From Thermomicrobiaceae bacterium (GTDB lineage: Bacteria > Chloroflexota > Chloroflexia > Thermomicrobiales > Thermomicrobiaceae), in the NCBI GenBank assembly GCA_007133615.1, contig SLMJ01000099.1, positions 1 to 32,817 of the forward strand: a stretch of DNA of 32,817 nt, in the 5' to 3' direction. This document shows positions 16,707 through 25,015 of the stretch, in pieces. Position numbers and translations under genes: made by a program. Within the stretch, counting starts at the first letter, position 1. Each line of letters begins with the position of its first letter. The notes under the pieces were generated by a model. That model was not told where the DNA came from and searched no databases. It worked only from the letters and a program-made list of their open reading frames with translations.

Positions 16707-17564
16707 TTAGATACCGATTCTGGAGAGAAACTCCGGGCGACCCTGCGCTCCAGGGCGCAGCCGGAAGAGCGCACCCGCCCCTGCTCCCTCCTCGGACTTG
16801 TTCTGCCCACCGGCGGTCGTGACATAGACGTCACGATAATCGGCGCCGCCGAAGACCACGCTCGAAACTTTCTTTGCCGGGAACGGGTATGAGCTTTCCA
16901 ACTTACCGTCCGGTGTATATCGGAACAGTGCGTTTCCATCCCATCGGGCAGACCAGACGTAGCCGTCCACGTCCACAGTCATCCCGTCCGGACCGCCTTC
17001 ACCTTCCGGGGTCTGGACAAACAGTTCCTTTTCGCTCAGATCGCCGGTTGCGCGGTCGTAGCGGTAGCGGTTGATCTCTCGTTTCGTTGTGTCGGTGTGG
17101 TACATGTGTGAAAGATCCGGGGTAAACCCGAGGCCGTTGGAAACCCCAAGACCATCGACGAGTTCGGTCAGAGTCCCGTCCGGGTCAAGCCGATAGAGAC
17201 GGCCCGGGCGATTCTCAGTCGGCATTGTCCCGCAATAGACCCGCCCTTCCGGGTCTGCGATGACATCGTTGAAGCGCGTATCCCGCTCGGCGGAAATCTC
17301 ATCCAGCACGCTCTCCGTCTCACCGTCCCGCCAGATGGTGACCGAGCCTCGTTCTCCAAAAAGCAGCAGTGATCCATCGAGCTGAATCGTGAATCCGCCG
17401 ACAACCGGGCCATCATAGAACTGCTCATATGTTCCTGCCGCCGGGTCATAACGAAACATGCGACCGGTCGGGATATCCGCCCAGTAGAGTCGCTGTTCGG
17501 CTTCGTGCCAGATCGGCCCTTCACCAGTCACGCACTCAAAATCGGCAATGAGTTCAGGTTCCAT
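16707..17564 (-). CDS. SMP-30/gluconolactonase/LRE family lactonase
   Basis: GEGPIWHEAEQRLYWADIP, GVSNGLGFTPD, GGPDGMTVDVDGYVWSARWDGNALFRY; metal-ligand-type E, N and D positions present. Confidence 0.92.
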   Translation of the reverse strand: MEPELIADFECVTGEGPIWHEAEQRLYWADIPTGRMFRYDPAAGTYEQFYDGPVVGGFTIQLDGSLLLFGERGSVTIWRDGETESVLDEISAERDTRFNDVIADPEGRVYCGTMPTENRPGRLYRLDPDGTLTELVDGLGVSNGLGFTPDLSHMYHTDTTKREINRYRYDRATGDLSEKELFVQTPEGEGGPDGMTVDVDGYVWSARWDGNALFRYTPDGKLESSYPFPAKKVSSVVFGGADYRDVYVTTAGGQNKSEEGAGAGALFRLRPGAQGRPEFLSRIGI

Positions 17565-17640
17565 GCTGAATTCCTTTCCGCATCAAGAGATTCCCACCGC
17601 ACGAATGCGGTGGGATGCAGCGACCCTGATTGCACTGGAA

Positions 17641-18768
17641 TCAGTCATCATTCGATGACGCCGAGGATGAACTCTCGGTTGAGACTTCAAGTTCGGCATC
17701 GAGCGCGTCGAAACTCACGTTATCCTGCACCGGACCTTGACGGTTCGAGCTCCTGAATATGCTCGTCATTTCAGTCATGGGAATGGTCGGTGACTCTCGA
17801 TACAGGAAACACGATGAGACCCTGTTCTCATGCGTGTGATACAGGGGCGGATCGCTTTGAACACACATCGGCATCGCAAACGGGCAGCGGTCAGTGAATT
17901 TGCAGAACTTTTCGCCAACTTCTCCCAGTTCTCCGGCAGGCCGGCCGATGGCACGCTCACCTTCCCACGGCATATCTGGGTCTGGCAACGGGATCGACCC
18001 AACAAGAAGCCGTGTGTAGGGGTGCTCTGGATTCCGCACAACCTGATCGACATCACCGGCTTCGGCAAGGCTGCCCCGGTAGAACACCATAATATCTTCG
18101 CTGACCTGGAACGCGGTCGTGAGGTCATGCGTAATGTAGATCAGTGAAATGCCGAACTCACGGTTCAGTCGGAGGAGACTCCCGAGAATCGTCGCTCGCA
18201 GTGAGGCGTCAACCATCGACACCGGTTCGTCAGCAATGATTAGTTTCGGGCGCAGAAGGAGCGAACGAGCAACCATGATACGCTGGCGCTGGCCGCCACT
18301 CAGCTCATGGGGGAACCGGCCGAGGATTTCCTCTGGACGGATACCGACCGCTTCGAGCGCTTCATTGATGAGGTCTTTGCGTTCTTTTTCCGTTTTGGCA
18401 AGCCCGAAATTCCGAATTGGGGTATCCAGAACATGGTCGATCCGATAGAAAGGATTGTAGACCTCAAAGGGATCCTGGAAGATCACCTGGACATCCCGGA
18501 GGAACTGCTTGCGGTCGCGGCTGGAAAGATTCTCGAGGTTCTTGCCATTGTAGAGAACTTCACCTTCAGTTGGCGCAACCAGACCAAGAAGAAGCCGGGC
18601 AAGCGTTGTCTTACCGCTACCACTTTCCCCAACAATGGAGGTAACCGAGGGATTGTCCGCGTCGATCTTGAAGGAGAAATCCTCGAGTGCCACCGTGCGG
18701 CTCTTGTCAAACAGTCCGCCGCCGAAGGTCTTGGTTACGTTGCGCGCTTCAATCAACGGGGTGCTCAT
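17641..18768 (-). CDS. Oligopeptide/dipeptide ABC transporter ATP-binding protein (DppF/OppF-type)
   Basis: Walker A GESGSGKTT, LSGGQRQRIMVARSLLLRPKLIIADEP, C-terminal Cys motif of OppD/F; Ser/Asp-rich C-terminal tail. Confidence 0.93.
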   Translation of the reverse strand: MSTPLIEARNVTKTFGGGLFDKSRTVALEDFSFKIDADNPSVTSIVGESGSGKTTLARLLLGLVAPTEGEVLYNGKNLENLSSRDRKQFLRDVQVIFQDPFEVYNPFYRIDHVLDTPIRNFGLAKTEKERKDLINEALEAVGIRPEEILGRFPHELSGGQRQRIMVARSLLLRPKLIIADEPVSMVDASLRATILGSLLRLNREFGISLIYITHDLTTAFQVSEDIMVFYRGSLAEAGDVDQVVRNPEHPYTRLLVGSIPLPDPDMPWEGERAIGRPAGELGEVGEKFCKFTDRCPFAMPMCVQSDPPLYHTHENRVSSCFLYRESPTIPMTEMTSIFRSSNRQGPVQDNVSFDALDAELEVSTESSSSASSNDD

Positions 18769-19775
18769 TTTGCCTCCTCATACAGGTGGCAGGCCACCCA
18801 GTGATCTTCACGAACCTCCTGCAGGACCGGCGTCACTGTTTTGCAATGCTCCATCATCTTCGGGCACCTCGTATGGAACGGACAACCGCTGGGAGGGTTG
18901 AGGAGTGACGGAGTAATGCCCGGAATCCCCTGCAATCGATCCTGCTTCACCTCGAGTGATGGAAGACTTGCAATCAGCATTTGCCCGTACGGATGAAGCG
19001 GATCACCGAACATGTCCTTGACTTTGGCGATTTCGACCAGTCGACCGGCGTACATGACTCCCAGACGATCAACGAACTGCGCCATCAAGCCCATATCGTG
19101 CCCGATCAGGATGACTGACGCGCCAAGATCTTCCTGAACCCGACGCAGCGTATCCATAACCTGCCACTGAACCACCACGTCCAGCGCACTGGTCGGCTCA
19201 TCGGCGATGATCACGCTGGGAGAAAGGCTGATTGCCAGGGCGATGCAGACGCGCTGCTTCATCCCACCGCTGAGTTCGTGCGGGAACATATCGGCAACGT
19301 CACGACTCAGGCCCACACGGGAGAGCAGATCGCCAATATGATCGTTGATTCCGGATCGTTTGACATCTATTCCGTGATCCTGGAACGCCAGCATGAACTG
19401 ATCCCGGATACGACGAACGGGATTGAGCGAGTTCATTGCACCCTGCGCCACCAGAGCGATCTCATCGAGACGCTTTCGTCGCATCTCTTCTTCCGTCAGA
19501 GAGACGAGATCAACTCCGTTCAGAAATACCTGGCCACCTTCGATTCGTCCCGGGGGCTTGATCAAGCGGAGTAACGAGAGTGCGATCGTCGATTTTCCAC
19601 TTCCGGACTCGCCAACCAGGCCGAATCGTTCACCCTTCTTCAGAGCGAAGTTCACCCCGTTGACTGCTTTCACAGCTCCGGCGGCTGTATGGAAGTAGAC
19701 GTGGAGGTCGCGTACCTGCAGAGTTGCATCTGTTTCGACCTCAGTCTGTTCGGTGCTGAGCGTTTCCTCTACCAA
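18765..19775 (-). CDS. Oligopeptide/dipeptide ABC transporter ATP-binding protein (DppD/OppD-type)
   Basis: Walker A GESGSGKST, LSGGMKQRVCIALAISLSPSVIIADEPTSALDV, PPSGCPFHTRCP; overlaps the next ATPase gene by 4 nt. Confidence 0.94.
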   Translation of the reverse strand: MVEETLSTEQTEVETDATLQVRDLHVYFHTAAGAVKAVNGVNFALKKGERFGLVGESGSGKSTIALSLLRLIKPPGRIEGGQVFLNGVDLVSLTEEEMRRKRLDEIALVAQGAMNSLNPVRRIRDQFMLAFQDHGIDVKRSGINDHIGDLLSRVGLSRDVADMFPHELSGGMKQRVCIALAISLSPSVIIADEPTSALDVVVQWQVMDTLRRVQEDLGASVILIGHDMGLMAQFVDRLGVMYAGRLVEIAKVKDMFGDPLHPYGQMLIASLPSLEVKQDRLQGIPGITPSLLNPPSGCPFHTRCPKMMEHCKTVTPVLQEVREDHWVACHLYEEAK

Positions 19776-19921
19776 AATGGACCATCCTCCTCAGGACAGC
19801 GTTGTCCAGCTAGCCACCCGTGGATAGCCAAGGCCATTTTCCTGTTTGAGCACTTGTTGCTCGTCCGTCGGGTACACGTTTCCCCGGTTCAAACATTGCT
19901 TCTCGCTCGCGAGATGTGGTG

Positions 19922-19950
19922 ACTATAATACAGGTATTGTAACCCGTCAA
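19922..19950 (-). promoter_or_regulatory. Candidate sigma-70-type promoter for the ATPase operon
   Basis: Minus strand TTGACG-N17-TATAGT; the spacer holds the palindrome AATAC-CT-GTATT (19927-19938). Confidence 0.55.
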
Positions 19951-20267
19951 CGCGACTCAAAGGACGCGCGAAACCGGAACTGGTTCCCCACCTGGTCGGT
20001 TCTCCGTCTGGATCTATCGGGCTGGCATGAGTTGTGGTGTCTATCCGGCGCCGACATCGGTGCCCAGATGATTTGCTCGCTTGCCATATCAATCACGAAT
20101 TCCGAAAAACGTCACAAATTTCATGAACAACTCCTGCCTGCAGCGGCATTGCCCGCTCAGGTACTGTTCGAATTTTGACAAAACTAAAAATGAGATACGC
20201 ACCGACTTGTCTGTAAACAGGTTTCAGCTAACGAACACCCGTTAACAGTATACGTGCTTGAAAGGGA

Positions 20268-20297
20268 TTGACAGCGCTGTTTCATCCTGTTTAGCAT
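20268..20297 (+). promoter_or_regulatory. Candidate promoter for ABC cassette 1
   Basis: TTGACA-N18-TAGCAT; another TTGACA at 20175-20180 lacks a good -10. Confidence 0.35.
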
Positions 20298-20498
20298 TAC
20301 ACCATTACCAGACTTGGTTGACGTGGACAACAAAAAAGGCCTTCCGGCGCGATTGGAGGTGGGCGACTTCCAGGGATTGTCGTACTCCCGCTCGAAGGAG
20401 GAGAAGACGTGTATCCGGCGGCGGGTACATGCCGATATCAAGCTGACAGCACCCGGCAATGATGGCGGTGGTGTTGAGCTCAGGAGGATGTAGCAATA

Positions 20499-22439
20499 AT
20501 GTCGGACCATCGTGCAATTGAAGCGCTGCGGAGTGAGGTTCTCGAAGGACGGATCAATCGCCGCACCCTGATGAAACGTGCGGCCGTTCTCGGTATCGCC
20601 GGACCGACCCTGGCGGGCCTGATCGCAGCATGTGAAGACGCCGACGATGATGATGTCGCGGCCGAACCAGACGATGACCTCGATGACGTTGTTGACGATT
20701 CAGATGAGATCGACGACGAGGAACTGGCAGACCTCGACGACGAAGATGTCGTGCCACAGGACGCAGATGTTGACCTGGAAGACGTACCCGATGTTTCGCG
20801 CGAGCGCACGCTGTTTCTCCGCTGGGGTGGCCAGGAAGGCCGCTTCGTCGATCACGATCTCTGGAACGGGTACGCCATCGGTGCGGATCACCAGAACGGC
20901 CTCGGAATCCTCTACGAACCACTCGCCTATTACAGTGCGTTCGCCGATGAGACGATCCCCTGGCTGGCCGAGGACTGGGAATACAACGAAGATTCGACTC
21001 AGCTGACGGTTTATCTCCGCTCCGGGATTGAATGGAGCGATGGCGAGCCCTTCGACGCCGATGATGTCGCATTCACCCTGAATCATCTAAACGAAATCGG
21101 CGCCGAGGTGCGCTGGGGTACCGATGTGCAGCGCTTCGTCACGCAGGCTGAAGCGACTGACGAGCGCACCGTGGTCATCGACTTTGAGGTTCCGGCTCCG
21201 CGTTTCATGTTCTTCATGACCTACAAGTACGACATCGGTCTCTACATCGTTCCGCGCCACATTTATGAAGGTGAAGACTGGTCCACGTTCACCGCGTTCG
21301 ATCTGGACAACGACATTCCAGTAACCACCGGCCCCTGGCGTGTTGTCTTCTCATCTCCCGAACAGAAGATCATCGACCGCCGGGATTCCTGGTGGGCCGT
21401 TGACCAGGGACTCGTGGATGAACTTCCGCGAGTCGAACGTGTGGTCTACCTGCCATTCGGTGATGAGACGGGCGTTGCCCAGCAGCTGATTACGGACCAG
21501 ATCGACTGCTCGCTCGATCTCCGGCCACTCACCATCGAACGGGTCATGGAAGACAATCCGAACGTCATCACCCACACGCTCGGAGACCCGCCGTACGGGT
21601 ACGTTGACTGGTGGCCTACGGCGCTCTTCGTCAATCATGACGAACCTCCATTCGGCGAAGTGGAAGTCCGCTGGGGTATCAGCTACTACATCAATCGAGA
21701 GCAGATGATTGATGTCGCCTACGACGGTGCGGGTTCAGTGTCACCACTCCCGCTCCCGTCCTACCCGGGACTCGAGCCTTATGTCGATCACGTCTCGGAT
21801 ATTCTCGAGGAGTACGACACGCTCGAATACGATCCCGAAAAGGGCGACGAAATGTTCCAGGCCGCCGGGTTCGAAAAGAACGGCGATGGCTGGTGGGAAC
21901 GCGACGGTGAAGTGTTGCAAGTGACGCTCAATGGTTGGGTGATCTTTGCTGACATCGGCCCGATCGTTGCCGAGCAACTTCGGATGAACGGTATCGAGGC
22001 CGAGTTCGCTCAACCACCCGACTGGTCCGACATGATCCAGCAGGGCAACTACCGGGCAGGCTTCAACGGCCACGGCGGTAGTGTCAGCGCCGATCCGTAT
22101 GACACGATGCGACTCTTCCAGAGCGCGAGCGTGGCGGTTCCCGGCACGCACGGCGTGAACTTCACCCGCTGGGTGAATGAAGATTACGACGAAATCGTAG
22201 ACGAAGTCGCCCGAACTCCGCTCGACGATCAGGATCGACTGATGGAGCTATGGCGGCAGGCGATGGAGATCTGGATTCCGGAATTGCCGAACATCCAGAT
22301 TCAGGAGTGGTACCACCGGATTCCGATGAACCAGACATACTGGACCGGTTGGCCCACTGAAGAGGATCCATATGTAAACGGTGCCTTCTGGCACCTTACG
22401 TTCCAGCTGATTCTGAATGAGCTGGACCCCGCGCAGTAA
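20499..22439 (+). CDS. ABC transporter substrate-binding protein, family 5 (peptide), Tat-type lipoprotein, cassette 1
   Basis: RRTLMKRAAVLGIAGPTLAGLIAAC signal/lipobox, Asp/Glu-rich linker, SBP_bac_5 features (LAEDWEYNEDSTQLTVYLRSGIEWSDGEPFDADDVAFTLNHL). Confidence 0.95.
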   Translation: MSDHRAIEALRSEVLEGRINRRTLMKRAAVLGIAGPTLAGLIAACEDADDDDVAAEPDDDLDDVVDDSDEIDDEELADLDDEDVVPQDADVDLEDVPDVSRERTLFLRWGGQEGRFVDHDLWNGYAIGADHQNGLGILYEPLAYYSAFADETIPWLAEDWEYNEDSTQLTVYLRSGIEWSDGEPFDADDVAFTLNHLNEIGAEVRWGTDVQRFVTQAEATDERTVVIDFEVPAPRFMFFMTYKYDIGLYIVPRHIYEGEDWSTFTAFDLDNDIPVTTGPWRVVFSSPEQKIIDRRDSWWAVDQGLVDELPRVERVVYLPFGDETGVAQQLITDQIDCSLDLRPLTIERVMEDNPNVITHTLGDPPYGYVDWWPTALFVNHDEPPFGEVEVRWGISYYINREQMIDVAYDGAGSVSPLPLPSYPGLEPYVDHVSDILEEYDTLEYDPEKGDEMFQAAGFEKNGDGWWERDGEVLQVTLNGWVIFADIGPIVAEQLRMNGIEAEFAQPPDWSDMIQQGNYRAGFNGHGGSVSADPYDTMRLFQSASVAVPGTHGVNFTRWVNEDYDEIVDEVARTPLDDQDRLMELWRQAMEIWIPELPNIQIQEWYHRIPMNQTYWTGWPTEEDPYVNGAFWHLTFQLILNELDPAQ

Positions 22440-22449
22440 TCGCAGGTTT

Positions 22450-22481
22450 GACGGGGTGATCCGCCAATGGGTCACCCCGTC
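22450..22481 (+). promoter_or_regulatory. SBP/permease intergenic hairpin (cassette 1), mRNA stabiliser or partial terminator
   Basis: GACGGGGTGATCC-GCCAAT-GGGTCACCCCGTC, 13-bp stem with one G-U; no T-run. Confidence 0.7.
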
Positions 22482-22639
22482 ACCATTTGATAGAAGCGTT
22501 ATGACCTGGCCTCAGTCAACGCAGAATGAGGCGCGGCTACAACGGATCGCAACTGCAGAGACCCGCGGGACCGGCAAAGATAGGCCGGCACGCAGCGAAC
22601 GTCCCGGGTCAGCAATCGCTAACAGAGGCGAGGGATCCT

Positions 22640-23644
22640 GTGCGAATTGATTATGTACTGAGACGGTTAGTACTCTTCGTCATCATCACGTGGCTGGCCG
22701 CCACTCTGAATTTCTTCCTGCCGAGAATCTCTGGTCAAGACCCTGTTCGTGAGCGATTGCTCGAGCAATCGATGTCGGGCGGGTATGTCCATACTGGCAT
22801 GGAAGAAATGGTCGAGCGGTATGAACAGGAGTTCGGACTCGATCGTCCGCTCTGGGAACAGTACCTGACGTATCTCGGGCAAATGGCCAGACTCGACTTC
22901 GGGTATTCGATTTCGAACTACCCACGCACCGTCTGGTCGATGCTCCTCGAATCCGTTCCCTGGACGGTCGGACTGCTACTGACCAGCACGATTCTGGCGT
23001 TTGCCGTTGGCACCGTGCTCGGTGCGCTCCTGGCATGGCCACGGGCTCACGGTATCGTTCACTTCCTGTTCCCACCCTTGCTCACGCTGTCCGCAATCCC
23101 ATACTTCCTGCTTGGACTGGTGCTAATCTACGTCTTCGCGTTCCAGCTCAACTGGTTACCCTTGTTCGGGGGATACGAAGCCGGCACATTCCCCGAATTC
23201 TCCTGGTCACACATCATGGACATCTTACGCCATGCCATATTACCCGGAGCATCGATCCTCTTATCGTCACTCGGCTTCTGGGCGCTCGGTATGCGCGGCA
23301 TGATGGTGACTGTCCAGGGCGAAGACTATATGACCTATGCCGAGGCAATGGGTGTGAAGAACCGGACGCTTTTCTTCCACTACGCCATTCGCAACGCGCT
23401 GTTGCCGCAGACGACACAACTCGGGCTGGCGCTTTCAACGATCCTGTCCGGGGCGATTCTGGTGGAAGTGATCTTCAGCTACCCGGGAATTGGCACGGTG
23501 CTCTACAACGCGATCAGGCAGTTCGACTACTTCCTGTTGCAGGGCATCATCTTCACGATCGTGCTCGGGGTGACGCTTGCAACACTGATCCTGGATCTGA
23601 TCTATCCGATTCTCGATCCGCGCATCACCTACGATCGTCAGTAG
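22640..23644 (+). CDS. ABC transporter permease, DppB-type, cassette 1
   Basis: RLVLFVIITWLAATLNFFLPRISGQDP..., EAMGVKNRTLFFHYAIRNALLP EAA-type loop; GTG 22640 is homologous to GTG 27178 of cassette 2. Confidence 0.93.
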   Translation: MRIDYVLRRLVLFVIITWLAATLNFFLPRISGQDPVRERLLEQSMSGGYVHTGMEEMVERYEQEFGLDRPLWEQYLTYLGQMARLDFGYSISNYPRTVWSMLLESVPWTVGLLLTSTILAFAVGTVLGALLAWPRAHGIVHFLFPPLLTLSAIPYFLLGLVLIYVFAFQLNWLPLFGGYEAGTFPEFSWSHIMDILRHAILPGASILLSSLGFWALGMRGMMVTVQGEDYMTYAEAMGVKNRTLFFHYAIRNALLPQTTQLGLALSTILSGAILVEVIFSYPGIGTVLYNAIRQFDYFLLQGIIFTIVLGVTLATLILDLIYPILDPRITYDRQ

Positions 23645-23659
23645 GCAGGGGCATAGAGA

Positions 23660-24499
23660 ATGGTTAGTTACCTTCGTCGAAACAAGATCCTTGTCGTCGG
23701 GATGTTCCTGATCGGATTCCTGGCGTTGTTCACCTTACTCGGGTATCTGTTCTGGGATGTATCGATGCACCGGCCGCTTTCGGCACCGGCAAATCAGTCG
23801 CCGACCTGGGACCATCCGTTCGGCACTGACCGGCAAGGACGTGATCTCCTCGCGGTCATCATCGCTGGCACACCTCTCACGCTGTACATCGGCGTTCTCG
23901 CCGGAGCGATCGGCGTGGTCGTCGGAACTGTGCTGGCACTGGTGTCGGCGTACTATGGCGGCGTGCCGGATACGCTCATCCGCGGCGCCGTGGACGTCGG
24001 TCTGACGATTCCGCCGCTGCTGGTGCTCATTCTAATTGCGGTCTCGATCGAAGGCGGACTGTCCGTGACAATGATGGCGATCATCGTCGCGTCACTGTCA
24101 TGGCTCTGGCCAACTCGGTCAATCCGGGCGCAGGTGCTTTCGATTAAGGAGCGTGCCTATGTGCAGATCGCGAAGCTCTCCGGGACCAGCAGTCTGGGCG
24201 TGATCATCAAGGAGTTGTTGCCCAATCTCCTCCCGTACATCCTGGCCACGTTCGTAAGCTCGACAGCGGCAGCGATCCTCGCGTCTGTCGGCCTGGAGGT
24301 GCTTGGGCTGGGCCCGATGGACTCCCCGACACTCGGGATGACCATCTACTGGGTGCAGTTCAATGCCGCGCTCCTGCATGGAATGTGGTGGTGGTTCCTG
24401 CCACCGATCATCGTGATCATCATGCTGTTCATCGGGCTGTTTGCGACGTCAGTCGGTCTTGACGAACTGGCGAATCCACGGACTCGACGGGCGGTTTAA
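23660..24499 (+). CDS. ABC transporter permease, DppC-type, cassette 1
   Basis: WDHPFGTDRQGRDLLAVIIAGTPLTLYIGV, VQIAKLSGTSSLGVIIKELLPNLLPYI. Confidence 0.94.
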   Translation: MVSYLRRNKILVVGMFLIGFLALFTLLGYLFWDVSMHRPLSAPANQSPTWDHPFGTDRQGRDLLAVIIAGTPLTLYIGVLAGAIGVVVGTVLALVSAYYGGVPDTLIRGAVDVGLTIPPLLVLILIAVSIEGGLSVTMMAIIVASLSWLWPTRSIRAQVLSIKERAYVQIAKLSGTSSLGVIIKELLPNLLPYILATFVSSTAAAILASVGLEVLGLGPMDSPTLGMTIYWVQFNAALLHGMWWWFLPPIIVIIMLFIGLFATSVGLDELANPRTRRAV

Positions 24500-24534
24500 C
24501 AGCGAACTACCCCGAACAATCAGTCTCTTGAGCG

Positions 24535-24564
24535 AGGGCGGCCTGCAAAAGGTCGCCCTTTTTT
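24535..24564 (+). terminator. Intrinsic terminator after cassette 1
   Basis: AGGGCGGCCT-GCAAA-AGGTCGCCCT then TTTTT; 10-bp stem with one G-U. Confidence 0.88.
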
Positions 24565-24779
24565 GGCTGTTCCATTCGTGGCCTCCTGCGGGGGATTCCA
24601 AACAGGTCGCCACCTGTCTGCGCTGCCCGGATCCGGCTTCGTAACCAACGCAATAGCAAGGAATTGAGTGATTAGACACCCTTGTGAAAAGAACTGAGTA
24701 CGGTTTGACCAAGATATGTGCACGGCACTGTCAGCGTAATACAGCAGAATCGTCCACATCTATGACTCTCAAACAACTA

Positions 24780-24808
24780 TTGACAGTGTGTTCCGAAATA
24801 CGTACTAT
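24780..24808 (+). promoter_or_regulatory. Candidate sigma-70-type promoter for ABC cassette 2
   Basis: TTGACA-N17-TACTAT. Confidence 0.55.
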
Positions 24809-25015
24809 TCAATCAACTTCCAATGCTGAAGAGCGCCGCGTCGCCCTCAACAGCAGGTGAAAAATCGAAATGCTCAGCGGAGTGAGGAGGCGAACTGTAT
24901 CCCCTGCGCGCATCGGTGCATACCTGTGGCTATCGCACCGACCCGGTCGATCGTGTACTTCAGTTCGGAAGTGTTCGTCGTTTAGCGGTATTTATCGAGG
25001 AGGAGACAGTTACAC

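Noticed and set aside
20554-21072. 172-aa minus-strand ORF (and 20480-20809) antisense to SBP 1
   Set aside because: Arg/Ser-rich shadow ORFs of the acidic coding stretch, no family resemblance.
24449-24759. Small ORFs between ABC cassettes
   Set aside because: Overlap the cassette 1 terminator and the intergenic promoter region, no SD or homology.
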